DNA of 23,572 bases, from positions 1-23,572 of the forward strand of contig JBGTLA010000150.1 in the NCBI GenBank assembly GCA_041744375.1, read 5' to 3'. A model generated the notes under the pieces. That model saw only the letters and a program-made list of their open reading frames with translations. It made no database searches and was not told the origin of the DNA. Source of the DNA: JBGTLA01 sp041744375. Its GTDB lineage: Bacteria; Actinomycetota; Acidimicrobiia; Spongiisociales; ZC4RG35. Shown here one piece after another: positions 14,102 through 23,400 of the stretch. The position numbers and the translations under genes were made by a program. Positions within the stretch are counted from its first letter, which is position 1; the number at the start of each line of letters is the position of its first letter.

Positions 14102-15261
14102 GACGCCTGCTGGCCGCTTCCCTCGTGATACTCCTCGCTGCACCTGCGCTCGCCCAGGTGACCGAGGACGATCTCGACCGTGCCCAGCAGCGCCTCGATG
14201 CTGCCCAGGCCGAGGCCAACACCCTCGCCGCCTCTCTCGAAGAGGCCTATGTTCGTCAGTTGCTCCTGGACGAAGAGATCGGTTCCTTGACCTCTGCCAT
14301 GGGGCGCACCGAGGCCCGCCTGATGGATGCCCAGGCCGATGTAGTCGACCTGGCGGTCCAGATGTATATCGGGGCGTCCACCTCGGTCTCGCTCTCCGTT
14401 CTTCTGGGCTCGGGGAGCGACACGGCCTCTGCGGGGCTGGAGTACGTTCGGCGGGTGACGGGGGTCGAGACAAACTCGATCACCAACCTGAAGGCTCTCC
14501 AAGCGGAGCTCGACCGCCAGTCAGGGCGCCTCGACGAGGCCCGAGCGGAACAGGCCGACGTCGCCGCCGAACTGGCGGTGCTGACCGAACAGGCTCAGGC
14601 CACCTTCGTGGCTGCTTCGGCGGACTACGACCAGCTCGTCGCCCGCCGTGAAGCACAAGAAGAGGAGCGGCGACGCCGGGAAGCGGAGGCGGCTGCAGCG
14701 GCCCTCCTGGCTGCGACGTCCACCACGGCGGCGCCGGCGACGACGACCAGCACCACGACGGCCGAGAGCGACGGAGCCGGAGGAGACACGACCACTCCTC
14801 CTGAGACGACGGTGACCACTGCTGCTCCACCCACGACCAGCCCCCCTCCCCCCCAAGCCGGGGCGCAGGCCTGCCCTGTCGCCGGCCCGGTGTCCTTCGT
14901 CGACACCTGGGGTGCTCCCCGATCGGGTGGGCGAGCCCACCAGGGTGTCGACATGATGGCGGCGCGGGGCACGCCCGTGGCCGCCATCCAGGACGGGTCC
15001 ATCGGACGCATGAGCAACAGCAGCCTCGGTGGCATCACACTGTGGATGCGTTCGACGACAGGCGATACCTTCTACTACGCCCACCTCGACTCGTACGCCG
15101 CCGGTGTCAGCTCGGGGATGAGCGTCTCAGCGGGCCAGATCATCGGGTTCGTGGGTAGCACCGGCAACGCCTCACCCCAGTACCCGCACCTCCACTTCGA
15201 ATACCACCCCGGCGGTGGCGGCGCGGTCAATCCCTATCCGTTGGTGAGGGGCATCTGCTGA
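14098..15261 (+). CDS. Secreted M23 (LytM-type) peptidase with coiled-coil region, EnvC-like
   Basis: A 387-residue exported protein: signal peptide MRRLLAASLVILLAAPALAQ (1 to 20), an Ala/Glu-rich coiled coil (about 24 to 200), a Thr/Pro-rich spacer (about 202 to 255) and an M23 domain (about 258 to 387). The zinc site is complete: His281 and Asp285 in HQGVD, plus His364 and His366 in HLHFE. M23 enzymes cut peptidoglycan cross-bridges; coiled-coil M23 proteins such as EnvC or RipA-operon relatives act at division or activate amidases. With all catalytic residues present this one could be an active endopeptidase. ATG 14098 overlaps the MBL gene stop (ATGA). It is the last gene of the chain; a strong hairpin lies 107 nt past the stop. 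Confidence 0.94.
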   Translation: MRRLLAASLVILLAAPALAQVTEDDLDRAQQRLDAAQAEANTLAASLEEAYVRQLLLDEEIGSLTSAMGRTEARLMDAQADVVDLAVQMYIGASTSVSLSVLLGSGSDTASAGLEYVRRVTGVETNSITNLKALQAELDRQSGRLDEARAEQADVAAELAVLTEQAQATFVAASADYDQLVARREAQEEERRRREAEAAAAALLAATSTTAAPATTTSTTTAESDGAGGDTTTPPETTVTTAAPPTTSPPPPQAGAQACPVAGPVSFVDTWGAPRSGGRAHQGVDMMAARGTPVAAIQDGSIGRMSNSSLGGITLWMRSTTGDTFYYAHLDSYAAGVSSGMSVSAGQIIGFVGSTGNASPQYPHLHFEYHPGGGGAVNPYPLVRGIC

Positions 15262-15581
15262 ACGCGCTGATGGGCGAGTGATCCCAAACACGCCGGGCGG
15301 CCCGCTGTGCGGACCACCCGGAGCGGGGGAAGAGGACCTGAGGGGGAACAGCAGATCCTCGTCCCGCTTCAGAGTCCGTAGGGGGGATACGGACTCTGAA
15401 GGATCGTTCGGACGAGTGCCCAGCTCGCCCGAGTTCGGATGCCTCCCATGGCACCGCCTGAGGTCAGACCGTTGGTCTGGACCGAGGGCACGTTCGGTCG
15501 ACATCATGTTCGGCCAACGGGATATCGCCAGACCTGTTTATCTGCCACCCGAACGAACTAGTCATCATGCGGCGGAGTCTG
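15262..15581. other. Structured 320-bp gap between convergent genes; candidate ncRNA or bidirectional terminator
   Basis: No credible protein gene. The core is a perfect 14-bp inverted repeat, CTTCAGAGTCCGTA (15367 to 15380) and TACGGACTCTGAAG (15388 to 15401), with loop GGGGGGA. It is nested inside CTCGTCC (15358 to 15364) pairing with GGACGAG (15410 to 15416). Further stems: GTGCC (15416 to 15420) with GGCAC (15450 to 15454), and GGTCAGACC/GGTCTGGACC (15462 to 15483, one bulge). There is no T tract after any stem. It may be a terminator pair for the convergent peptidase and mrp genes, or a small structured RNA. No tRNA-Sec, SRP RNA, RNase P or tmRNA signature was found. Confidence 0.45.
15367..15401. 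terminator. 14-bp perfect hairpin, candidate bidirectional transcription barrier
   Basis: Two 14-nt arms are exactly complementary with a 7-nt G-rich loop (15381 to 15387). The position between two converging genes favours a bidirectional terminator; the missing T run is common for actinobacterial terminators. Confidence 0.45.
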
Positions 15582-16742
15582 TCACCCCTGGGCGGCGGTC
15601 GTGAGCTCGTCGTCGAGCTGAGCCACCAGCTTGGCGATTCTCCCTGTGCACGTCTCCTCGGCCGCCGGGGGCATGACCTCGACCAGACGGCGACCGAGGC
15701 GGACGAATGCCTCTCCGGCCGGGCCCCCCGGATCCGCCCGCACGACGGGTCGGCCCGAGTCACCGCCCGCAACGACGCTCGGGTCGAGAGGGATTTGGGA
15801 GAGGAGAGGAACGGAGATCTGGTCGGCGAGCTCCGATCCGCCGCCCGTTCCGAACAGATCGTAACTCTTCCCGTGCTCGCACACGAACCCCGCCATGTTC
15901 TCGACCACACCCAGGATGGGCATGTACGAACGCCGGGCCATGTCGGCCACACGTATCGCCACTTTTTGGGCGGCGAGCTGAGGCGTGGTCACCACCAGCA
16001 TCTCGGCTTGCGGCAGGAGGCGCGAAAGTGCCATTTGGATGTCGCCGGTACCGGGAGGAAGGTCGACGATGAGATAGTCGAGCGATCCCCACTCGACCTG
16101 GCCCAAGAATTGCTCCAACGCCTTCGACAGCATCAATCCCCGCCACATCAGGGCCGTTTCCTCGGAGTCGATGATGAGCCCGGTGGAAACCACCGAAATC
16201 CCATAGGCGGTGGCGGGTTGAATGAGGCGGGTGGTGTCGTCGGCCTCCAGCCGATCTGCGATTCCCATCATGCGAGGTATCGAGAACCCCCAGATGTCGG
16301 CATCCAAGAGCCCGACTCTGAACCCCTGGTCGGCCAGGGTCAGGGCCAGGTTCACGCTCACAGACGACTTCCCCACTCCTCCCTTACCCGAGGCCACTCC
16401 GACCACGCGTGTGGTGGGGTGGACCTGGGTTGGTTCGGCCTGTTCTCTTGCTCGGTGGCGAGCCGTGGACATGAGAGCCGACCGCTGCGCCCTGGTCATG
16501 GCCGTGGTCTCCACGACGGCGTGTGAGACCCCCGGCAGAGCGCGTACCTTGCGCAGGGTGTCGCCTTCGATCTGGCCGCGCATGGGGCACTCGGCGATCG
16601 TCAGAGCGATGCCGATGGTGGCTACTCCGTCCTCGTCGAGGGAAACCCCCGAAACCATTCCCAACTCGACGATGTTGCCTCCCAGCTCGGGATCCACGAC
16701 GGCTTCGAGAGCCCGGTAGATGTCGTCTGGCGTCGTGTTCAT
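15582..16742 (-). CDS. mrp: Mrp/ApbC-type iron-sulfur cluster carrier ATPase
   Basis: A 386-residue protein: an N-terminal MIP18/DUF59 domain (residues 5 to 80, with ALEAVVDPELGGNIVELGMV and AECPM) and a P-loop ATPase domain with GKGGVGKS (119 to 126), LLDADIWGFS and YLIVDLPPGTGD. Mrp proteins carry [4Fe-4S] clusters to apo-proteins. The cluster site, usually CxxC after ENM, reads ENMAGFVCEHGKS here, with only one Cys. ATG 16742 is chosen because GAGG sits 8 nt upstream; an upstream frame reaching 16778 would overlap the promoter. It is divergent from the ErpA-type carrier, with TATA-like elements for both strands overlapping at 16781 to 16796. Confidence 0.94.
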   Translation of the reverse strand: MNTTPDDIYRALEAVVDPELGGNIVELGMVSGVSLDEDGVATIGIALTIAECPMRGQIEGDTLRKVRALPGVSHAVVETTAMTRAQRSALMSTARHRAREQAEPTQVHPTTRVVGVASGKGGVGKSSVSVNLALTLADQGFRVGLLDADIWGFSIPRMMGIADRLEADDTTRLIQPATAYGISVVSTGLIIDSEETALMWRGLMLSKALEQFLGQVEWGSLDYLIVDLPPGTGDIQMALSRLLPQAEMLVVTTPQLAAQKVAIRVADMARRSYMPILGVVENMAGFVCEHGKSYDLFGTGGGSELADQISVPLLSQIPLDPSVVAGGDSGRPVVRADPGGPAGEAFVRLGRRLVEVMPPAAEETCTGRIAKLVAQLDDELTTAAQG

Positions 16743-16780
16743 GGTCGGAGCCTCGAGAGCGGGGGAATACCCAATCAACG

Positions 16781-16796
16781 ATATCCCTTATACTGA
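16781..16796. promoter_or_regulatory. Overlapping divergent -10 elements between mrp and erpA-like genes
   Basis: TATACT (16789 to 16794, plus strand) would start the erpA-like message near 16801. TATAAG (minus strand, 16792 to 16787) or GATATC could serve mrp. The two cannot be occupied by polymerase at the same time. The placement also argues for ATG 16830 over GTG 16797 as the erpA-like start. Confidence 0.45.
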
Positions 16797-16829
16797 GTGA
16801 CCGGAAACGACCAACGATCAGGCGAAGAT

Positions 16830-17192
16830 ATGAGCCAGCTTCTCAGCATCAAGTCGAACAAGCCACAGCCGACTGTGCTTCTCACCGACACCGCCGTGCA
16901 AAAGGTCGGTGAGCTCATCGCGGCCGAAGGTGATCCAAATCTGGCGCTTCGGATGGCCGTTCGGCCGGGTGGCTGTTCCGGATTCTCATATGAGATGTTT
17001 TTCGACAACCAGATCGAAGCCGACGACATCGTCGAGAGTTTCGGCGAGGTCAAGGTGGTAGTGGATCCGCAGTCGGCGGAAATGGTCAAAGGGGCGACGC
17101 TCGACTTCAAGGACGGTTTGATGGGCGCCGGGTTTGCCATCGACAATCCCAACGTCACCCGTTCCTGTGGCTGTGGGAACAGCTTCGGCTGA
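16830..17192 (+). CDS. erpA: ErpA/IscA-type (A-type) iron-sulfur carrier protein
   Basis: A 120-residue A-type carrier with the three cluster cysteines: Cys49 in GGCSGFSY, Cys113 and Cys115 in CGCGNSF. The body contains AVQKVGELIAAEG and LDFKDGLMGAGFAIDNPNVT. A-type proteins receive Fe-S clusters from the SUF/ISC scaffold and pass them to targets such as aconitase or the [4Fe-4S] enzymes of isoprenoid synthesis. Whether it is ErpA or SufA/IscA proper cannot be settled by eye. Pairing with the divergent Mrp carrier fits one cluster-delivery locus. The start at 16830 is favoured over GTG 16797 because the likely -10 (16789 to 16794) would put the RNA start after 16797. Confidence 0.93.
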   Translation: MSQLLSIKSNKPQPTVLLTDTAVQKVGELIAAEGDPNLALRMAVRPGGCSGFSYEMFFDNQIEADDIVESFGEVKVVVDPQSAEMVKGATLDFKDGLMGAGFAIDNPNVTRSCGCGNSFG

Positions 17193-17324
17193 CGTCGGCT
17201 GGGCGAGCATTCTCAGAGTTCCACCGACCTGCCTACCGCCGCCAGTAACCAGGGCGGCTCGGCCCGGCCAACTGGGTCGCCGGAGCCGGTAGCCTGGGCC
17301 CAACCCGTTCGAGAAAGCGGAGAC

Positions 17325-17705
17325 ATGCCCAAGCAGATCCTCGAGACACCTTCGTCACCACCCGCCCTCGGGCCCTACTCCGTTGCCGTTGCCACCGGGA
17401 ACCTCGTCTTCGTGTCGGGTCAGGTACCCATCGACCCCGGTACCGGTCAGCGCGCACCGGACGAGATCGAGGCCCAGACGCGACGGGTCCTCGACAACAT
17501 CGGCGCCATCCTCACCGATGTCGATCTCGGCTACAGCGACATCGTCAAGACCACGATCTTCCTGGCAGACATGGCTGACTACCCGGTGGTCAACGAGGTC
17601 TACACCTCCTACTTCGACACGGAGCCACCGGCGCGCTCCGCCATCCAGGCTGCGGCTCTGCCAGGCGGGTTCCTCATCGAAATCGAAGTAATTGCGGCCC
17701 GATAG
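17325..17705 (+). CDS. ridA: RidA-family (YjgF/YER057c/UK114) enamine/imine deaminase
   Basis: A 126-residue protein with the RidA landmarks: ALGPYSVAV near the start, VSGQVPIDPGTG, LADMADYPVVNEVY, and the active-site Arg104 and Glu119 in PPARSAIQAAALPGGFLIEIE. RidA hydrolyses reactive 2-aminoacrylate and related imines released by PLP enzymes. It is 9 bp upstream of an ALDH7-family gene whose ribosome-binding site (AGGAG, 17704 to 17708) overlaps the ridA stop, so the two form an operon. TAGCCT (17290 to 17295) is a possible -10, and GGAG lies just before the ATG. The catalytic Arg suggests a true deaminase (RidA subfamily). Confidence 0.95.
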   Translation: MPKQILETPSSPPALGPYSVAVATGNLVFVSGQVPIDPGTGQRAPDEIEAQTRRVLDNIGAILTDVDLGYSDIVKTTIFLADMADYPVVNEVYTSYFDTEPPARSAIQAAALPGGFLIEIEVIAAR

Positions 17706-17714
17706 GAGATTCCG

Positions 17715-19232
17715 ATGAAGAAAGCCGAGGTCTTCGACTCCCTGGGATTGACCGACATCAACCCGGGCGTGTCGATCGGTGGGGAGTGGACGCCCGGATC
17801 GGCCGGTACCGTGCAAATCCCCAATCCGGCCACAGGCGAGACCTTGGCGGAGGTGACCCTCGCCGGTGCCGACGACTTCGACCGTGCTGCCGATTCCGCC
17901 TCTGAGACCTTCCTCCGTTGGCGCTCCCTTCCCGCTCCGGCCCGTGGCGATTACGTGCGTCGCTTGGGCAATGCCCTGCGCGACAAGCGCGACGCCCTTG
18001 GTGCCCTGGTCAGCCTCGAGGTGGGGAAGATCCTGCCCGAGGGTGTGGGCGAGGTGCAGGAGATGATCGACATCTGTGACTTCGCCGTCGGTCTGTCCCG
18101 ACAACTGTATGGCAAGACCATGGCCTCGGAACGCCCCAACCACAGGATGTACGAGCAGTGGCACCCGCTGGGCCCGGTGGGAGTGATCAGTGCTTTCAAC
18201 TTCCCGGTCGCCGTGTGGTCGTGGAATTCGACCGTGGCCGCCGTGTGTGGCGACACCGTTGTGTGGAAGCCTTCCGAGCGCACCCCGCTCACGGCCGTCG
18301 CCACCACCCGTATCGCCAATCAGGTGATGGCGGGCAGCGGGTTCGAAGGGGTCTTCAACCTCGTGGCAGGAAGGGGAATCGATGTCGGGCGGGCCATGGT
18401 CGACGATCATCGGCTGCCCCTCATCTCGGCCACCGGATCGACCCGCATGGGCAAGGTGGTGGGCCCAGCTGTGGCCCGTCGCATGGGTCGAACCATCCTC
18501 GAGCTGGGCGGCAACAACGCCATCGTGGTGATGGACGACGCCGACCTCGAACTGGCCGTGCGGGCGTCCCTCTTCGCCGCGGTCGGCACCGCCGGCCAAA
18601 GATGCACGAGCCTGCGCCGGCTTCTCGTCCATCGAGCCGTCGCCGACAAGCTCATCGGCCGACTCAAGGAGGCGTACACCCAGGTGGCGATCGGTGATCC
18701 CCTGGAGGCAGGCACGCTCATGGGCCCCCTCGTGAACCACGAGGCCGTTGACACCATGTTGGCGGCGGTCGAAACCGCCCGCGCTGAGGGAGCCGAGATT
18801 GTGTGCGGAGGGAGGGAGATAAGCGGTCCCGGCTTCTTCGTGGAACCGACCGTCGCCCGCATCCCCAAGGACGCGGCCATCGTCAAAGACGAAACCTTCG
18901 CACCGATCTTGTGGGTGATCGAGTTCGACACCCTCGACGAGGCGTTGGAGATCCACAACGGCGTCCAACAGGGCTTGTCGTCTGCCATCTTCACGCGGTC
19001 TCTCAAGAACGCCGAGAAGTTCCTGTCGGCGGCCGGTTCCGATTGCGGAATCGCCAATGTCAACATCGGAACGTCGGGAGCGGAGATCGGGGGAGCTTTC
19101 GGCGGCGAGAAGGAGACCGGCGGTGGCCGCGAGGCAGGATCGGACTCCTGGAAGGCCTACATGCGCCGCCAGACCACGACCATCAACTGGGGCGACGACC
19201 TTCCCCTGGCTCAAGGAATCGAGTTCGGCTGA
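17715..19232 (+). CDS. ALDH7-family aldehyde dehydrogenase (alpha-aminoadipate semialdehyde type)
   Basis: A 505-residue NAD-dependent aldehyde dehydrogenase. The catalytic residues are Glu263 (ILELGGNN) and Cys297 (GTAGQRCTSLRR). The ALDH7/antiquitin-specific C-terminal segment is very clear: SDCGIANVNIGTSGAEIGGA, FGGEKETGGGREAGSDSWKA and YMRRQTTTINW. ALDH7 enzymes oxidise alpha-aminoadipate semialdehyde, which is in equilibrium with the cyclic imine piperideine-6-carboxylate, in lysine degradation. Co-transcription with ridA, an imine-handling enzyme, fits that chemistry. The start is fixed by AGGAG 6 nt upstream. It ends 7 bp from the convergent cystathionine enzyme. No lysine aminotransferase is visible here, so the pathway is inferred. 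Confidence 0.95.
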   Translation: MKKAEVFDSLGLTDINPGVSIGGEWTPGSAGTVQIPNPATGETLAEVTLAGADDFDRAADSASETFLRWRSLPAPARGDYVRRLGNALRDKRDALGALVSLEVGKILPEGVGEVQEMIDICDFAVGLSRQLYGKTMASERPNHRMYEQWHPLGPVGVISAFNFPVAVWSWNSTVAAVCGDTVVWKPSERTPLTAVATTRIANQVMAGSGFEGVFNLVAGRGIDVGRAMVDDHRLPLISATGSTRMGKVVGPAVARRMGRTILELGGNNAIVVMDDADLELAVRASLFAAVGTAGQRCTSLRRLLVHRAVADKLIGRLKEAYTQVAIGDPLEAGTLMGPLVNHEAVDTMLAAVETARAEGAEIVCGGREISGPGFFVEPTVARIPKDAAIVKDETFAPILWVIEFDTLDEALEIHNGVQQGLSSAIFTRSLKNAEKFLSAAGSDCGIANVNIGTSGAEIGGAFGGEKETGGGREAGSDSWKAYMRRQTTTINWGDDLPLAQGIEFG

Positions 19233-19239
19233 GGCAGGG

Positions 19240-20391
19240 TCAGACCCGTTGCAGAGCCTGTTCGAGGTCGGCAACGAGGTCCTCGGCGTCTTCCAGGCCC
19301 ACCGATAGGCGTACGAGCCCGTCAGTGATGCCGGTGGCGATTCGCTCGGCACGGGGGATGGCGGCGTGGGTCATGGTCACCGGGTGGGTGATGATCGACT
19401 CGACCGCTCCCAGGTTCTCGGCCAGAGCCCACAGCTCCACGCCGTCCATCAGTTTCTTCCCCCCCTCCAGCCCCCCGCGTACCTCGAACCAGGCCATCGC
19501 CCCAAAACCGGTCGCCTGGCGCCGGGCCAGATCATGTTGAGGGTGGGAAACCAAACCCGGGTACCCGACGGCCTCCACCTTGGGGTGCTGCTCCAGCCAC
19601 CGGCACACCTCGAGGGCGTTGGCTGATTGGCGATCCATGCGCTCTGAGAGCGTCTTGACCCCTTGCAACGTCAGCCAGGCCACCATCGGCGACATCACCA
19701 ATCCCGCCGAGATTCGAGCGAAGGCGATCCTTTCGCCGATCTCCTCGTCGCGGACGACGACGGCGCCTCCCAACGTGGCGTTGTGGCCGTCCAGGTACTT
19801 CGTCGTGGAATGGACGACGACGTCGCATCCCAGTTCGAAGGGGCGCTGGTAGTAGGGGGTGAGAAAGGTGTTGTCTGTCACGTGGAGCACGCCGGCGTTC
19901 CTACACACTTCCGAAACGGCAGCGAGGTCGGTCAGCTTCAGGGTTGGATTTGCCGGCGACTCGGTGAAGACCAATCTGGTCTCGGGTCTGAGTACCCCCC
20001 GGACGGCATCGATGTCGGCGGCGTCGATGAACTCGATGTCCACGCCGAACTTGCGGAGGAACTGGTCTGCGAACCGGTAGGTTCCGCCGTACACGACGTC
20101 TGCGATCACGACGTGGTCACCCGTCTGCAACAGCCCGAGCATCACGGCGACGGTGGCGGCCATCCCCGATCCGTACGCAGTGGCGGCGGCACCTCCTTCC
20201 AACGTTGTCATCTTCTCCTCGAAGGCGGTGACGGTGGGGTTGCCGGCTCGGGCGTAGCTGTATCCCCGCTCCATGTAGGCGTCGACCGACTCCTGAACGA
20301 AGGTCGTGGATTGGTGGATGGGGGTCAGGATCGCCCCGGTGACGGGGTCGGGCGTGACACCGGCATGGATCTGGTCGGTTCGGAATCCCAT
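19240..20391 (-). CDS. Cystathionine gamma-synthase / gamma-lyase (Cys/Met metabolism PLP enzyme)
   Basis: A 383-residue fold-type I PLP enzyme: TPIHQSTTFVQESVDAYMER, GYSYARAGNPTVTAFEEKMT, AYGSGMAATVAVMLGLLQTG, the cofactor Asp in VTDNTFLTPYYQRPFELG and the Schiff-base Lys198 in HSTTKYLDGH. The family covers MetB (O-succinyl/acetylhomoserine to cystathionine) and cystathionine gamma-lyase, which are hard to separate by eye. Gamma-elimination releases 2-aminocrotonate-type enamines, a substrate for the RidA encoded on the other side of the ALDH gene. CACAAT about 8 nt upstream of the ATG may be the -10. The C-terminus VRLSVGLEDAEDLVADLEQA is typical and complete. Confidence 0.95.
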   Translation of the reverse strand: MGFRTDQIHAGVTPDPVTGAILTPIHQSTTFVQESVDAYMERGYSYARAGNPTVTAFEEKMTTLEGGAAATAYGSGMAATVAVMLGLLQTGDHVVIADVVYGGTYRFADQFLRKFGVDIEFIDAADIDAVRGVLRPETRLVFTESPANPTLKLTDLAAVSEVCRNAGVLHVTDNTFLTPYYQRPFELGCDVVVHSTTKYLDGHNATLGGAVVVRDEEIGERIAFARISAGLVMSPMVAWLTLQGVKTLSERMDRQSANALEVCRWLEQHPKVEAVGYPGLVSHPQHDLARRQATGFGAMAWFEVRGGLEGGKKLMDGVELWALAENLGAVESIITHPVTMTHAAIPRAERIATGITDGLVRLSVGLEDAEDLVADLEQALQRV

Positions 20392-20466
20392 AGGTACCCA
20401 TTGTGGTCTCTGCTACCCGCTTGGTGAACTCGTCAAGGCCGGTGATGGGGAGCCGATCTATTGAGG

Positions 20467-23400
20467 ATGTCTCGAAATCTGGTGCCGGAGGACGGTTCCA
20501 GCCGACGGTTGGCGCGACGCACCGGAGGGCTGGTCGGTGCCTTCGTGATGATTGCGGGCCTGATCATCGTGCTGGCGGTGTCCTCGTTTGCGGCCACCTG
20601 GCGCCTCAACTCCATCCAGTCATCCACGGATGCCGTGGCGCGAGGGATCGAGCGCGGTGTCAACCAGGCAGTGTTGAAGGTCGAATCGGTCGACGGCTTC
20701 TTTCAAGGCAGTTCGTCGGTCACCCACGTCGAGTTCGGGCGGTTTGCCGGCAATCTCCACCTCCAACGCGACTCCGACTCGATCCTCGTGGCTCTCAGGG
20801 TGGAAGCAGAGCAACTCGAATCATTCATGACAGAGATCGCCGAGTGGTACCCCGGTGTCGAGCCTTTCGAGGTGCTGAGGGGAGAGCGGGTCCCCCTACG
20901 ACAGCATCTCGGGTCCCGTTTCATAGTGGCGTACCACCAAACACCGGCCGCGCGTCCGTTGCTGGTCGGCTACGACTTCGCCTCCGAGGAGACACGCCGA
21001 GAGGCCATCCGTCGGGCTCTCGATTCACAAAGGAGCGTGGTGTCTGGAATGGTGCATCTGGTCGGAACGGATGTCACCGACGGGTTCCTGGTCGTGAGTC
21101 CCGTACGCAATGCCTCCGGGGAGACCGTGGGGGTAGCGGCGGCAGCGACGAGTCTCACTTCCACACTGGAGGTCTGGGTTCCGGAGTCGGTGCGTCAGGA
21201 CCTGGTGATTCGAGTCGTCGGCGGCCCGGCTCCCACCTCCATCCTCGGGTCGGGCCGGTTCACGCCGGTCGTTTCGTCCGAGGTGCACCTGCCCGGAGCA
21301 ACTTGGACGGTTGTTGCCACCATGAATCGCTCGGGCGCAGGTCTGACCTGGTTCACCGTGGGTAGCGTCGCTCTGGTCGTTGCCTTCGGCTTGCTGACAG
21401 CTCATTTGATTTCGAACAGACTGGAACGCCGTTCTCTGCGGGCCCGGTTGCGATGGGCAGACCTCCTGGCGAGTGAGCGTGATCGCACCATCGCAGCCTT
21501 GTCGGACTTTGAGCTGCTGGCAGAGAACTCGAGCGATGTCATTGCTCGTCAGGATCTCGAGCTCACCTACCGGTACGTCTCGCCGTCTGTCGAGGCGCGG
21601 CTCGGGTATCTGCCGGCGACACTCATCGGCCGCCAGCCATGGGATTGGTTCCACCCCGAAGACAAGGCTCAGATGCGGAGCAGTATCGATGAGCTGGTGG
21701 CTGGGGCGGATTCGTCAGAAGTGGAGCATCGCATCCGTCACGCGGACGGGCGGTGGTTGTGGTTCCACACCACGTTGCGGGCCATCCGTGACGAATCCGG
21801 CAAGGTCGGCGAGATCCAGACGGCGTCGCGCGAGGTGTCGCAGGCGGTGGCTCAGCGTGAGGCTTTACGAGAGGCCCAACGAGAGACAGAACGCGCTGCG
21901 GCCGAGAAGGCCAAGTTCTTGGCCACCGTGAGCCATGAGATACGCACTCCACTCAACGCGGTGGCGGGAATGTCCGAACTGCTATCGAGCACGAATCTGG
22001 ACGACGCCCAGCGAGAGTACGTAGAGACGATCACCACCGCCGCCAGCTCGGTCGTGTCCCTGGTAGGCGATTTGCTCGACATGTCGCGAGCGGAGATGGG
22101 CCGGCTCCGCATCGAGGCGATCCCGTTCGATCTGGCGTCTCAGGTCTCTGAGGTGATGCGCCTGCTGGCCGCACAGGCGCAAGCCAAGGGGCTGACTCTC
22201 CTCCAGGAGATCGACGCCAAGCTGCCGCCGTTGCTGGTTGGCGATCCTCACCGGATTCGCCAGGTCATGGTCAATCTGGTGGGCAACGCACTCAAGTTCA
22301 CCGAGGTGGGCTCTGTGACAGTTCGTGTGGCGGTGGCAACCGACGGGTCCGATGAGACGGTGCGTGTGCGAGTCGAGGTGGTGGACACGGGCATCGGGAT
22401 CCCGTCCGAACGTCTCGAAGCCGTGTTCGAAGAGTACGAGCAGGTGGACGACTCCGTTTCTCGCCGTTTTGGAGGTTCTGGGCTGGGATTGGGGATCTCA
22501 CGCCAGCTCGTGACGCTCATGGGAGGAACTCTGATGGTGACGAGCGAGCCGGGCCGGGGTTCGAGCTTCGGGTTCGAGCTCGACCTGCCCGTGGCCCGCC
22601 TCGCCGAGAAAACCCCTTCGGCTTGCCTGATCGTGGGGTCGTCGCATGCACGAACAGTTGTCGCCGAGGCGCTGGCTTTGGAGGGCTGGGAGGCTGCCGA
22701 GAGCGAATGGGTCGATTCGGCGCCGATGAACCTACCCCTGGTGGTGGTGGGAAAGGTGGCGGATGTGTCCGCTCACGACCTGACCGGGGCCGTGGTGGTG
22801 GACACAGCACCCAGGCGGGGAAATGCCGGCCGAGTCGAGACGGCGGGAGCGTCGGCCTATCTCGGGTCGCCGTTCAGTTCCGGAGAGCTCGTCAACCTGA
22901 TCCGGCTGACGACCGAGAGCTCGTCATTCGTCACCCGCCACGACTTGGGAGAGCCGAGCCCTTCGTTGCGGATTCTGGCGGCGGATGATGCTCCTTCCAA
23001 CAGGCTGCTGGTGGAAAGAATGCTGTCGAGGCGTGGGCACAGCGTGGTGTCGGTGGCCGATGGCGCCGAGGCGTTGGCGGCGTTCGCCTCGGAATCCTTC
23101 GATGTCGTCCTGCTCGACGGTGAGATGCCGGTCATGAGTGGGCTGGATGCCATGAGAGAGATTCGTGCCCTCGACGAGGTGTCGGGTCGCCACACCCCGA
23201 TCGTGGTATTGACGGGTCGAGTGAGCGACGTCGAGCGGGGCGAAGCCATCGCCGCCGGAGCCGACATGTGGGTGCCGAAGCCCTTCGATTCAACCCGCCT
23301 CTATCAGGTCGTCGAGCAGGCCGCAGGTCTCACGAAGGTGCCGGTGGTGGAGAGCCCTCTGTCCGTGCTCGATGTCGATTCGTTTCACGTCCAGGTGGCG

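Noticed and set aside
14704..14866. Thr/Pro-rich repetitive stretch as a DNA repeat or CRISPR-like array
   Set aside because: It is an in-frame low-complexity protein linker in the M23 peptidase with no regular repeat unit.
15262..15581. tRNA-Sec hidden in the intergenic structured region
   Set aside because: No 8-bp acceptor stem, UCA anticodon arm or TTCRA T loop on either strand.
15278..15604. Small open frames in the 15262 to 15581 gap as genes
   Set aside because: No recognisable domain or ribosome-binding site, and they read through the 14-bp inverted repeat and into mrp.
17355..19352. Minus-strand 665-codon open frame
   Set aside because: It lies antisense to ridA and the ALDH7 gene, with Gly/His-rich composition typical of shadow frames in GC-rich DNA.
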